From NCBI GenBank assembly GCA_022605955.1, contig JAKCOZ010000001.1:15058146-15122145 (forward strand): DNA of 64,000 nucleotides, read 5' to 3'. Both the position numbers and the translations under genes were made by a program. This document shows positions 13,101-24,600 of the stretch, piece after piece; positions within the stretch are counted from its first letter, which is position 1; each line of letters starts with the position of its first letter. Source of the DNA: Rallus limicola (taxonomy: Eukaryota; Chordata; Aves; Gruiformes; Rallidae). Under the pieces are notes generated by a model. That model saw nothing but the letters and a program-made list of their open reading frames with translations. It was not told the DNA's origin and did not search any database.

Positions 13101-14885
13101 TCAAACTACTTGATCGAAGGGTGCCTCCTCCTACCCTTTCGTTCAGTGACTGTTCACTGAAGACAGTCAATATTCTAGAGGATTTTCAACTCAGTCCTCT
13201 ATTAGCTTGTGACTCATTACAATTGGCGTCCTTAAGAAATGTGACATTCGGTGCATTTCTTGTGTTAAATGAGCTTATCAGGCTTCTAATTCATTATTAA
13301 CATTCACTAGAATTTCAGAGAGAATCGCACACTGGAGGAAAATAGGTCTCATATCTAATTGCTGAGATTAATTTCCAGTCATCAGTATATCAGGAATTTT
13401 CATTAATTGCTACACTTGTTCCATTTTATTTCTCTAAGACAGTCAGTGTGAGACATTTGGGTCCAAAACTCATGCAGTTTACAGGTTGGAACTTCAAGAG
13501 TAATAATCACATCTTTCAGATGGAACGTTCTCACCTTTTATGGAAAGATGCTCTTCAGGAGAGAATCACAGAATGCCACCTCCTCAAAAGCCTCTTATTG
13601 CAGGGAAATGACATTATAAAACTGTAAAAACCCCGAAGATGGAGGCAATGTTAAGGCTACATGCAGTGATTTCTAGTAAAATACATTACAGAGATAATGC
13701 AATTATTCAAACCCCGAGAATTATAAAACCCGGATATTCTAAGGTAAGATTAAATTTAACAATAGATCCAAATAAAGTGTAAGGAAATGACGAGTCAAAT
13801 ATCTAAGCAATTGTATTTATGCCTGAAGAAAATATGTTCTAAATGAGCAACTAGCTAGAAGTCACAGCATTTGTTTGCATGATATGTGTGTGTGTGTGCA
13901 TACACACTCCAATACACACATGCTTTTGAAGATGAATCAAACATTTCCACTTTATACTGTGTGACTGAAAGTTCATTAGAAACCTCCCTCTGTTCTGCAG
14001 GCAAGGGCAAAACATACAGTGTGCCCTTAAAAAACCCCCATCTTAAACAACTTCCAAGTCCACATGTGCAGAACTACCTCAGCACAAACTGGGTGATTTT
14101 GCCTGGTTACAGTCACCACAGTAACCCCCGTGTAGCTGTTAAAAAGCTCATCTCCTGGAAATAAAAGGACAGGGCAAAGCATAAATCAGAAAGCACTATA
14201 CATACCAGATATCTGCAGTGCATCACATGAACCTCAGTGCTCCCTTATGGACTCTGACAACAAACAACAGGTCAGTGCTATGAGCACACCGGAGGCTGCA
14301 GCTCCTTCCGCTGCAGACTGGTACCTCTACACATCGAGAGGGGGAACAGTCAGAAGGACAGTGGGAGATTTAAGCCTTCCATGACAGGGGCAGCTGCATG
14401 AGGATGCAAAGACTGGAGATTCCTGAGCTGTCAGTGGGGCTGTGTCTGTCTGCACCTCTGAGAACGAGAAGACATGTGCAACTGGGCTGAAGGAGCACAT
14501 GCAAAGTGTGCAAGGAGTCAGGCAGTCCCAGCTCTGTAGCAGCTTCAGTCCCAAAACGGGAACTCTCCTAATCCCTGATGCCATATGGAACCTTGTCTAT
14601 CCAAGAAGGAAGGTTAAAAATGTTAGGCAGCTACTAGCTCAAAGTAGGATCCTATTGGCACATTAGGACAGCAGCACAGAAACACAAACACAGGCAATGA
14701 GCTTCAGAAAGGCCACTCAACAGAAATGACGGGTCTGCCAAGAGGGGGTAAGATGGAGTGTTCATAGGCAGCATCAGAAACACCAGGTTTTGTAGCCTGG
14801 AATGAGACCTGCACTGGGAAAGCTTAAACCTCAACCCCTTCTGTACCATTAAGGGCTGTGCTTCCTCTGAACGATGCTCGCTACA
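10186..14885. other. Intergenic, no gene recognised
   Basis: No exon is supportable. A (TG)7 microsatellite lies at 13885-13898. The 167-codon frame at 11589-12092 has no recognisable feature. GAATCACAGAATG near 13563 resembles a CR1 end word, but the flanking sequence does not continue as CR1. Confidence 0.5.
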
Positions 14886-14890
14886 TGTAC

Positions 14891-16064
14891 TGCTGTAGTT
14901 TTGCGTGGCTGGGTTCTGGTGGAGAAGGGGGGTGCAGGGGTGGCTTCTGCAAGAAGCAGCTAGAAGCTCTCTGCAGGCCCCAGACAACAAACACCAGCTG
15001 CTTCAAGGCCGGAGTTGTTGTTGACCAAGGCCAAGCCCATTAGGGATGGTCACAGCCCTTCTGTGAATCCCATTTAGGAGAAAAAAAAGACAAGCAGCCA
15101 CTTTTTGCCACCAGAGAAAGGAATGAGAAGATGTAAGAAACTGTGCAGACACCAAGGCTGGGAAGGGGTGGGGGAGAGTTGCCCCAGGTGCTGGAGAGAA
15201 AGATGCCCCTGCAGCTCATGGAGAAACCCATGGTAGAGCGGGTGTCCCTCTGCAGCCCATGGAAAAGGCCAAGACCCCACCTGCAGCCTGTGGAGAGGCC
15301 CCACGCCAGAGCAGGTGGAGACATACAAAAGACGCTGTGACCTGTGTTGGAGCAAGCCCATGCCAGCACTTGCAGCCCATGGAGAGACAGAGACACAGAG
15401 ATGAGAGAGAGAGAGATCTGCACTGGAGCAGGTTTGCTGGGGCAGGGGGTGGGGGAGGCTTGTGACTTTTGGAGGACCAGGCTGGAGCAGTCTGGCCTGA
15501 GGGACATTCTGTGATTTACGACTGTCTGCCATAGCAGTGCCCCATGCTGGGGCAGCTGGTGAAGAACTGAAGCCCCATGGGAAAGAACTCATGTTGAAGA
15601 CATTCCTGGAGGACTGTTTCCCATGGGTGGGACCCCACGCTGGAGCAAGGGAAGAGTGTGAGGAATGCCCCCGCTCCTGCCCCCTGCCAGCTAAGATGGA
15701 AAACGACTTGTGAGGAACTGACTGAAACCCCCATTCCCAATTCCCTGCCCCTCCCCGTGCCATGATGTGGGGAGGAAAGAAGGGAAAGATTTCTGTTCAT
15801 GAGAAGGGTGGAGGGAGGTGATTTAAGATCTGGTTGTGCTTCTCGTTATCTGACTCTGGTCTCACTGTGTGCAGGGCAGTGTCATAAATCAGAGAGTTTT
15901 CTTTATTCTGTGTTGAGTCTGTTTTGCCCATGACACTAACTGCAGAATGGTCTCTCCCTGTCCTTGTCTCAACTCCTGAGCCTCTCGATATATATTTTTT
16001 TCCCTGTCCAGCTGCAAAGGGGAGTGATGGGTGTCTGGCCTCCAGCCAGGGTCAAACCACAACA
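14891..16064 (-). mobile_element. Solo LTR of an avian endogenous retrovirus, with target-site duplication
   Basis: Read on the minus strand it begins TGTTGTGGTTTGACC and ends CTACAGCA, the TG...CA ends expected of a long terminal repeat. TGTAC is present immediately outside both ends (14886-14890 and 16065-16069), a 5-bp target-site duplication. The interior has many CAGCCCATGGA-type words shared with the LTR at 50589-51614. No internal gag, pol or env region adjoins it, so it is a solo LTR about 1.17 kb long. The 229-codon frame inside it (minus strand, 15074-15763) is judged incidental. Confidence 0.8.
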
Positions 16065-16069
16065 TGTAC

Positions 16070-19000
16070 ACAACTGAGATGTAATACTATTGATTACAGA
16101 GGTATCGGTCGTAGCTCCCATAGATAAAACTGATGTCACATGTTGTGCTTTGCATGTGTGTTAGACTGGAGAAGCAACGTCTGTTATCCCCAAACTTAAA
16201 GCACCCCCTCTCTGAGCCAAGGATTCACATGTTAAGAAATAATCTCACCTCTGCTAACTGTTCCCTGATACAAGTCAGGCCACTGAACCGTAACTTGGAT
16301 CAGTGGCCAATCCCATTTTGCATTAATCTCCCAAAAATGCTCATGGAGGCAGTTGCCTCGTTATGCCCGGGAACGAAAATATGCTGAACTTCTCTTCCCC
16401 TCACACAATATTGCTCATATTGGCCTAATGTGCTGCAGAAAATGCAGTGATCCTAATTCCCTGGGAAGAGCTGTATTTCAGTTTTTGCTGGACTGCCAAC
16501 TTCTCCTAGTTGATGACTGACCCATAGGCTGAATGTTCTCAACCTCTGCTGCTGCAATACTCCTGTCTGAATCCTGGAAAAAAAAAAGAGATTCCTTTAA
16601 AATGCCACAGGCTCTTTATGGTCTCAAGAGGAGGAAACCAAGACAGAGCTTTAACCATCCTCAGTTCTGGCCCACTGCAGCATCTCACACCAGCATTTGC
16701 AAGAAGCTCCTAAACTGAGACTGCACATCGCTCCTCTGCTACTACTCATTTCCTCAACATTCATGGGGAAGGAGTATGTTGAACCCTATGGTATCTATTC
16801 TCACTCCTGGGTCTACAACCAGCTTGCTTGTTTACTTTGTCTTTGCTCAAAGATCTGGCTATCAGGCTTACACAGATAGGAATTTTTGTTTGCCGTTGTT
16901 AATGGATAACCATCATGGTGTGAGTTGTCCATACCATACCATACATGGTCAGCGTGAGCAAAAGGTAACACACATGGAGGACCTGGAAATTCTTCCTTAT
17001 TCCCTTCTGCTCACCCTCTTGAGAGCCTGGCTTTGGTTAGCCAAACACAGGGCTCTGACACAACATGGTGGGCTGAGGCATAACTTCTCTCAGGTTCCTT
17101 CCTCTGCTTGCTACTAGTGAGGAAGGATCAGAGGTGGCAACAAGACGAACTCTGAGAAGGGGAAAGGAGCTGAGGGGAGAAGGTGAGCGTAATTGAGCCC
17201 CCCGTGAATTATGCATTCTACTTTAAAATGTAACTAATTGTAAACAAACCTCTGAAATACAATGGAGTTTGTAAGTCAGACCTATTCCTAGAGCCAGTGT
17301 CACCTGTGTCCAAACAAGGACTGGAAATGAGGTAGAGGCTGAGCATGCACATAGGGAGCACACCAAAAGAGATTCTGTAATGAACCCATGAAATGATAAC
17401 CTTAGATGCAGTTCAGATCTGGATACGAGTGCAGAGGTGCCCAGAGAGGTTTCTTAACAATTCAGTTTAAAAGAGAAAAAAAGTCAGGTTACTGCGGTGC
17501 AGAGTTCCGTTACCCAATTACAGAAAGTATTAAGCATCTCATCATAATTAAAGCATTTTTGTCATTTATCTCATATAGATTTTTTTTCCTAAGTTTAACC
17601 CTAACTCCTTTTGCTTTATGGTAATTCTCCTGGGAGTAATTACTGAATTGCCACAGCAGTAATTTGGAGAGCGTAAGAGATGTAACCTTGGCCTGGCTCC
17701 CTCCATCAGAATGAAGATTTTGCCTGGAAACACACTTTCTCCCCATTATTTAAAATTTGACACATGATCAATAACATGAAACTGCAGAAAACTTTCTCAT
17801 ATGATAATTCCATTGATTTTTAAAAAGAAATAATTAACCTGTTAAGACCAAGTTCATCAATACAACCTGACTCCTTTGTTTCCCCCCTCCTGAGCAGAAC
17901 AAATCAGTCAGGGCCTCCTGGTTAACACAACCAGTTCCCTCGCGATTGCATCGCTCTGCCAACGTCCTGAAAAGCCATTTTATACCCTGTGGTTCTCTTC
18001 TTGCTTTCACATCGACCCTCACACATCCCCATGGCTCTAAATCACACCTTTCTCCTGAATCTTCTCTACTGCCAAACCCCCCCATCTTCCTTCTCTCCTA
18101 CATGCTCCCTCGGTTCCCCTCTGCCTGCACCATCAGGTTCCTCTGCACAGTAACGGATCTGGTTCAGACAGACAGACTGCATTTTTCACAGAATGCCAAA
18201 TTGCTTTCTGCTTTGATGACAGAAACGTATGTACACATAGGCACCTCTGCTCAGAAAGCATTGTAACAACAGGACTTTACTACTAACTAGTCTTCTGCAA
18301 GGCAAAGCAGGCCCCTGGTAGATGGTGAAATGGGAAAGCCTTGGAAAGCCAGGAGAAGCCTCACAGGCTTCCTCTGAAAGCAAAGCAGCTTCTCCAGAGG
18401 GATGGGTGGTTATCATCTCTCATGCTCTGATGCCCTTAAAACCCGTGTCATAGCTGCAATAAAACCTCTCCCCAAGTGAATTTGCACATACCTCAATTTC
18501 TCTTTCGCTTCCACCAACGCCCTCATCAAGCAGCTGGGGACTTGCGCTGCCACCGAGTTGCTCCTGCTCCCAAGTGGCTGGAGCGAGGAATTTCTTGTGA
18601 GGCAGAGACAGCCTAAACCGGGCTGATGGGATTGGCGACTGGGGAGGTATGTACACCACGGGCATGTGCAGCTGGAGAAGGGATTCTTTACTGTATTCTT
18701 TACTGTATTCTTTACTTATGACAAAGGCTCATGTAAAATGTTTGTGGGTTTGGTTGTTGGGACACTGTGGCGTGTACGTAGGGCCTAGATAATATTCTGA
18801 TTATCCACCTCTGCAGCAAGTGAGAAAAAAGCCTTCAAGAACTCAGGCTGACCAAGGCTCACATTTATTGCATTCTGCAAAACACGCTCTTCTTTACGTG
18901 GAACAACAGATTCAAAACATTAGCAGCGGTTTATCCTGAAGAAATGGCTGGACACTGTGGAAAAAACTACAGAAAATGGAGTCATGCACAGCCTAGATCA

Positions 19001-21018
19001 GACACCCTTGGCACAGTGGAGCACAGCGGCCCCAGCAGACCCATTACTCTCTACTCAGCAAAGTCACAAACTCTTCCCTACCGGCAGAAATGTTCTTCTG
19101 CAACATCCCTAAAATCTACTGGTGTTTGCAAGGTGCAGGATTTTCCTGACTAGGAATTACTGTGTACCTGCATCTGATAGTGCCATTTCAAGTCCAAGAC
19201 AGGTTACAGATAATTTACACATCTCCCTGAAAAAGAATGCTCTTTCTGGAAATGCTTATATTCAACAGCCATGCATGATGGCCTGAGAAATCGCTTTCTA
19301 CAAATTGTTTTCTTTTAAAAATAACTTTTTTTATATGTATTTCAAAGGCTTATTTACACTAAGTACAATTATTAACTCTGTCAGGTACATGGATGGATCT
19401 GCAGATCAGCACACACATGTAGCTTTCAGGTTAATGTTATTTTAAGCAGCTTAGTTCCAAAATCCAAGATCTGTCCCAGATGACATGGCTCTAACAGGTG
19501 TAATTGGAACAAGAAATGTGTTAGCAGATCAGAACAACATCAAAAGTATTCATCAGTCCTTTGCCCACACTCTAGCAATCTGCACTGTACGTATCACTGC
19601 AACATGTGAGCATCTAACAATGGCTTCCATCACTGATGAGCAGATCCTCTTAACTAGGTGAAACCTGATACGCCAAATGCTATAAGATCATTTACTTTTC
19701 ATCATGTTTTCAAAAAAAAAAAGAGAAAATTAAATTATGGCATGTTTTGGCTTCCTTTCAAGTGCCAAATTTAAACCCAAGTGCATGCACTAAGCTCCCA
19801 CTAAAAGCAGGAGAGATGCAAGACACTGTCTTGTTTGGCCTTTGCTAAATGAGGTGAAACACCGAAAAGAAAAAAAAGAGAGAAAAAAGGAGCAGCTTTT
19901 GCCAGAGGTTACAGAGCAACAGAACCAGGGGTTGAAGTTGGGAGCCCCGACTAACCTCCCCCCACATGCCTCTGACTGCATTCACTGTGAGAAATTAGGG
20001 CACGCCAGGGAAAAGGCAGTGGCATGGAGTAGAAAGAAAATGGATTAGGAAGCAGTGACATTACAGTGGGTTAGAAGTAGACAATATATGAAGAGAAGAC
20101 AAAAAGAAAATTGAGACTAACGGAGGAAGAATACTGACAGCAACCATCAAAAAGGAAGCATGGTGCTATGATGCAACAGCAAGCATAAATAAAAGGAGAT
20201 GCACTGATGAGAGGCATTTTTTCAGACATGTTAAACAGCTGATTAAAATATTTTCAGTAAATACACAGACATGACGTATGCCTGCAGCAGGTGTATTTAC
20301 TACAGCACACAACCGCCTGGGTGGTGGGCTCATGCTGAGGGAAGACAACTCTCCTCATCCATCCCTGCCCCTAAGCACATTTGCAGCTGTCTTAAAAAGC
20401 TTATCACTGAGCATTAGTTGCTGACTGCACTTGGCAAAAAGCAAAAGGCAGCTGTGATCCTGCCCTCACAGTTTAGAATGACTTCAAATTCTGTATGAAA
20501 GCCATGTAAAGACTTGAGACTTGCCACAGGGCAGACTCCGCTGCTGAGGCTGCTGGCACTTACAGCATAGGGCAGAAAGATGCTGTGACTGGCTCAGAAT
20601 CAGGCACCTTGCATCTAGGTGACAACCAGCAGCTCACCAGAGGAATTCAACACAGCCAGTCTTGGACCTGGCTCAGAACAGGAGACTGGAATGGGCAGCT
20701 GGGACAAAAAGAAGGGAATGTGGAAGAGAGCAAGAACAGGTTATGTCCAACTTCCTGAACCTTATCGGTTCTTTCTGAAATTACTGAACACTCCAAGAAG
20801 TTTAAAGACCAGATGAAATGCTTGTTCCTGCTGTTGGCCTGTTTTGCATACACCTGAACAAGGTGCAAACATGTCCCTAACCTTAAAATAATAAAAGCAT
20901 TCCCCACAGGCTTTATATAAAACTACCACCCAACGAAACCCATCTTCTTGATAACCTAACCTCCTTCTTCCAGGGCTCTATAAAAAATTAAAAAAAAAAT
21001 CAAAGCTGCCTGACAAAC
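16070..21018. other. Intergenic, no gene recognised
   Basis: Sequence downstream of XPNPEP3 with no recognisable exon or element apart from the small tandem repeat at 18683-18716. Confidence 0.5.
18683..18716. repeat. Short tandem repeat, 12-bp unit
   Basis: Two perfect copies of ATTCTTTACTGT followed by a nearly complete third copy. Confidence 0.85.
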
Positions 21019-21024
21019 TTTATT
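21019..21024 (-). terminator. XPNPEP3: Candidate XPNPEP3 polyadenylation signal
   Basis: TTTATT on the plus strand gives AATAAA on the minus strand, about 500 bases past the XPNPEP3 stop codon. It is the first canonical signal I noticed downstream. Longer 3' UTR forms cannot be excluded. Confidence 0.5.
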
Positions 21025-21517
21025 TCCCCCAAAACAGCATTTATCAAAACTTCATTTTTAAAATATGACCGTTGTGAAACTACTGCTAAAGGGGGAAAAA
21101 GATGAGGCCCTGATCTCTAAAGGTAAAAAAACCCAGTGCCCTGATCTCAGCAGTTGCACCTACACATCTGGAGAGGGACCAGGCAGAGGCCCTGCTGGTG
21201 GCACTGACAAAATTCATCCCTCCAAGGGCACCAGAACAGATGGATCCACACAGCAGAGAGAAGAATCCATCCTCAAGTCCCACAACAGCTCAACATCAGC
21301 ACTGATCAAATCAGAAAGAAAATGCACACAGAAAAGGTTGCTTTGCTCTTTCATCCCTCAGTACCCAAGCTTTCTGCATTCCATCGCCCAGCCCCAGCAC
21401 TGGAAACAGCCATCAACTGTCCACACCCTTCATCACTTGACAACTACAGCCTATGGGGATCTGCATCCCTGGAGGGCTGTGTCTCCCAAGGAGGATGCAA
21501 GAGGCAGATAAGGGGCA
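21025..21517 (-). other. XPNPEP3: Probable XPNPEP3 3' UTR
   Basis: Sequence between the stop codon at 21518-21520 and the first AATAAA on the minus strand. The extent is inferred from the signal only. Confidence 0.5.
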
Positions 21518-21684
21518 TCATGAGCTGCGGCCACAGATCTGCTCGATGTGGTAGATCTCCTTGGGACAGTCGGCAGATAAGACGAGAGGTGCATCCTCTG
21601 TTATCACAACATCATCCTCAATGCGCACACCAATGCCACGAAACCTCTCTGGGGCATTCATGTCATCCTCTGGGATATAAATGC
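21518..21684 (-). CDS. XPNPEP3: XPNPEP3 coding exon 10 (terminal)
   Basis: Residues 453-507 and the TGA stop. GIYIPEDD and GVRIEDDVV carry the last metal ligand, E475. The C-terminus [20 protein letters not shown] matches the mammalian tail in length. Confidence 0.97.
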
Positions 21685-24600
21685 CTGAAGGAAAGAAAGA
21701 AGGGAATTAAAACACACACCACTCTCCAGAACAATGCTGCTCCCTTACTGCGCTGCCATGACAGCAGGGACGGATATTTCAGCAACATAAAATGAGTCTG
21801 ATCCTGAAAAATTTCGAAAGGGAAAGCTGCTCTTTCTCCTCACTCCTGGCACTTGGAGGGCTAAGCAAGTGCCCCTCAGTGCCTCCATACACTGGCACGT
21901 TAATAAAACCTCCCACAATTACAGCTGGCCTTTCTGCACCTCTTGCTCTCAATGCTGCGCTCACAGTGATGATTTTAACAATGCTCTGAATAGAGAAAGA
22001 GCCGAGCGTTAAATATCAGTTTCCAGCTGACAGCACCAAATCCAGTGATGAGCTGAAAGATTCATCACAAAATGCCCAATTTGCAAAGCTAAGTTGTGAC
22101 TGCCTGTAATTACAGGCTGCAAGGCTTGAGAATTGCACTGCCAGTGACTGGTAGTTGCATAGTCACAATAACATGGACCACAGAACAAGTGACTCTCCCC
22201 TGCTTCTCTGCTCTGCGATTGACCTGTGCTGCTGTAGGTCAAACTCTAGCGGTCTGAGATCTACACTACCCTGTGTCCTGCTGCCAGTACACTTTCTGAG
22301 AGTTTACCACCACCATTTGTTACCTTGTCTGAGTCTGGGAGGGAAATGAGGCTTCGTAATACTGTAGCGACTTTGGGAGGGGAATAATTCGAGGTTTTCT
22401 AATAATATAGCAGTTTTCCATTTCACCTGCCTGGACCTGAATGCTTTGGTCTGAAGGACTAGCTACTCAGAGCAATATCGTAATCCTCAGTGGGTCATGC
22501 TTTTCTCCACTGACTGCCTATCTTTTTACCTGGTTCAATGGTTACCACCATGCCTGGCTGGAGAGGGAGCGATCGAGATATATCTGGGGTATCGTGAACA
22601 TCCATGCCCAAGTAGTGGCCCACATGATGAGGGCAGTACTTTCGAACGGCCTAGCAGAAGACAGAACAAGTGTCATGGAGGCAGTTACACACAGCCCAAC
22701 CTCTTGTTCCAATACAAAAGATGTGGAGGAGAGACACAATAGTTAAATCTTACTGCCATGACTACATCACCAGAGGCTGTCTTGCATTTACCAGCACTGA
22801 ATGGCCCTCAAAACCCAGCAGAACCTATCATGAGCATATTGCAGACTGCCTTTTCCCCTCACTGAAAAGCACAGGCCAAGCCAGTCACCACCTCAGCATG
22901 TCAGGCAAGACTTCAGTTTTCGATTCACTGAGCTTTGCTGCCCCAAAACCTTTCCATCCCTTAAACATCCAAGTCCTGGGTTGCTCTCATCAGCAGACCC
23001 TGACAACCAGCAGCAGCTGATACAGCTGCTATGTCATGTGGCAAAGGGGTAGGTCTCAGGCACCACAGAGTGGATGCTGTGCCAATTTCACTCAGCAGCT
23101 ACAAAAGGATTTTAATCTACCACTACAGGGTACTGACACCACCTCCCCCCCCCCCGCCCCGCGGCATCCTAATCCCCCTCCCTCCAGAGAGGAGCTCCTT
23201 TGACAGCAGGAATCAAAGAGCTAATTCCTTCTCTGCCCCTTGCTCCTCACATTCACTGGGGAATGAGCTGCAGGCAGAGGCGGATCTCATCGGGCTGTGC
23301 TGCCGCCTGCCGAGACAAACCGGCATGTTAGGTTCTGTTCACCAGAGAACTTGTGCTGTTACTGCACTGACACTGTAGGACAATTAAATCTGGCAGATAT
23401 CTGTCCTGGTAGTTCTGTCACCCAGCTCTGCCATCTATTTTGTACCGGCATCAGCAATGATGCAGGTCTGCGGTGAGTGGGACCGGATAAACTTCTCCCA
23501 CTGCAGAGCAATCCTGCTCTGCCTGCAGGTTCAGCTCTAAGGCAGACCGGTTTCCCCGTCCTGTTCACCAGGTAGCTCTGCGAATCCCAATCCCAACACA
23601 AAATGGTACAGAAGAGGCAGCAGGTGGAATGACTGAGAAAAATGGGACCTCTTGGTGGCACTGCAGATTTATGCTGTGTTAAACACAAAACTCTGACTAA
23701 TTGCCTGCAGCCAGCCTGGGACTCAGAATTTTGTGTCAGTGCCAACGCCTCTACAGGTTCCTTCAGACTGTCTGTACAGCTACACCAACACTGACAGGCA
23801 GTGCAGACTGGGAATGGATCTGTGGAGAGAAACAGCAATTTGTGGTGGGTTGACCCTGGCTGGACACCAGGTGCCCACCAAGCTGTTCTATCACTCCCCT
23901 CCTCAGCAGGATGCGGAAGGTGGGGAAATAAGATGGGCAAAACCCTCGGGGGTCAAGATAAAGGCAGCTTAATAAGGCAAAAGCAAAATGCTGTGCACAG
24001 AAGCAAAGGAAAACCAAAAGATTTATACTCCCTACTTCCCACTGGCAGGCAATGCACATACACTTCCTGGGAAGCAAGGCTGCAGTACGCAAAGCAGTTG
24101 CTCCGGAAGACATAAATTAACAAATCCCCTCCTGCTTTCTCTCAGCTTTTATTGCAGAGCAGATGCCATATGGCATGGAATACCCCTTTGCTCACTTTGG
24201 GTCAGCTCTCCTGGCTGTGTCCCCTTCCAGGATCTTGCCCATCCGGAGCCTGCTGGTGAAGGGCTGTGTTGGAGAGACAGCTGTGGTGCTGCGCCAGCAC
24301 TGCTCAGCAGCAGCTAAAACCTGGGTGTATTATCCACACCCTGCTGGCTGCACAACACCACGGGGCTGCTGTGGGGAAAATTAACTCCACCGCAGCCAGC
24401 CCAACACACAAGCCTCGAGGAATAAATATTCTCACTAAGTAGACATAAGGCTGGGGGCTACTTCAGCCCAAATTGTGTGCTGAATGGTTGAAACACATCT
24501 TCAAGTTAAGCCTTGTTTGAGAGAAACCAAATCCTGTGCTGAGAGCAGCCCACAACATGAATTAAAGTATAACAAGTGGGGACAATTAGAAGATTAATCT

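Noticed and set aside
13560..13575. CR1-like word GAATCACAGAATG
   Set aside because: Flanking sequence does not continue as CR1; a single 13-base match is not enough.
15074..15763. 229-codon minus-strand frame
   Set aside because: Lies wholly inside the solo LTR and consists of translated repeat words; no gag, pol or env similarity.
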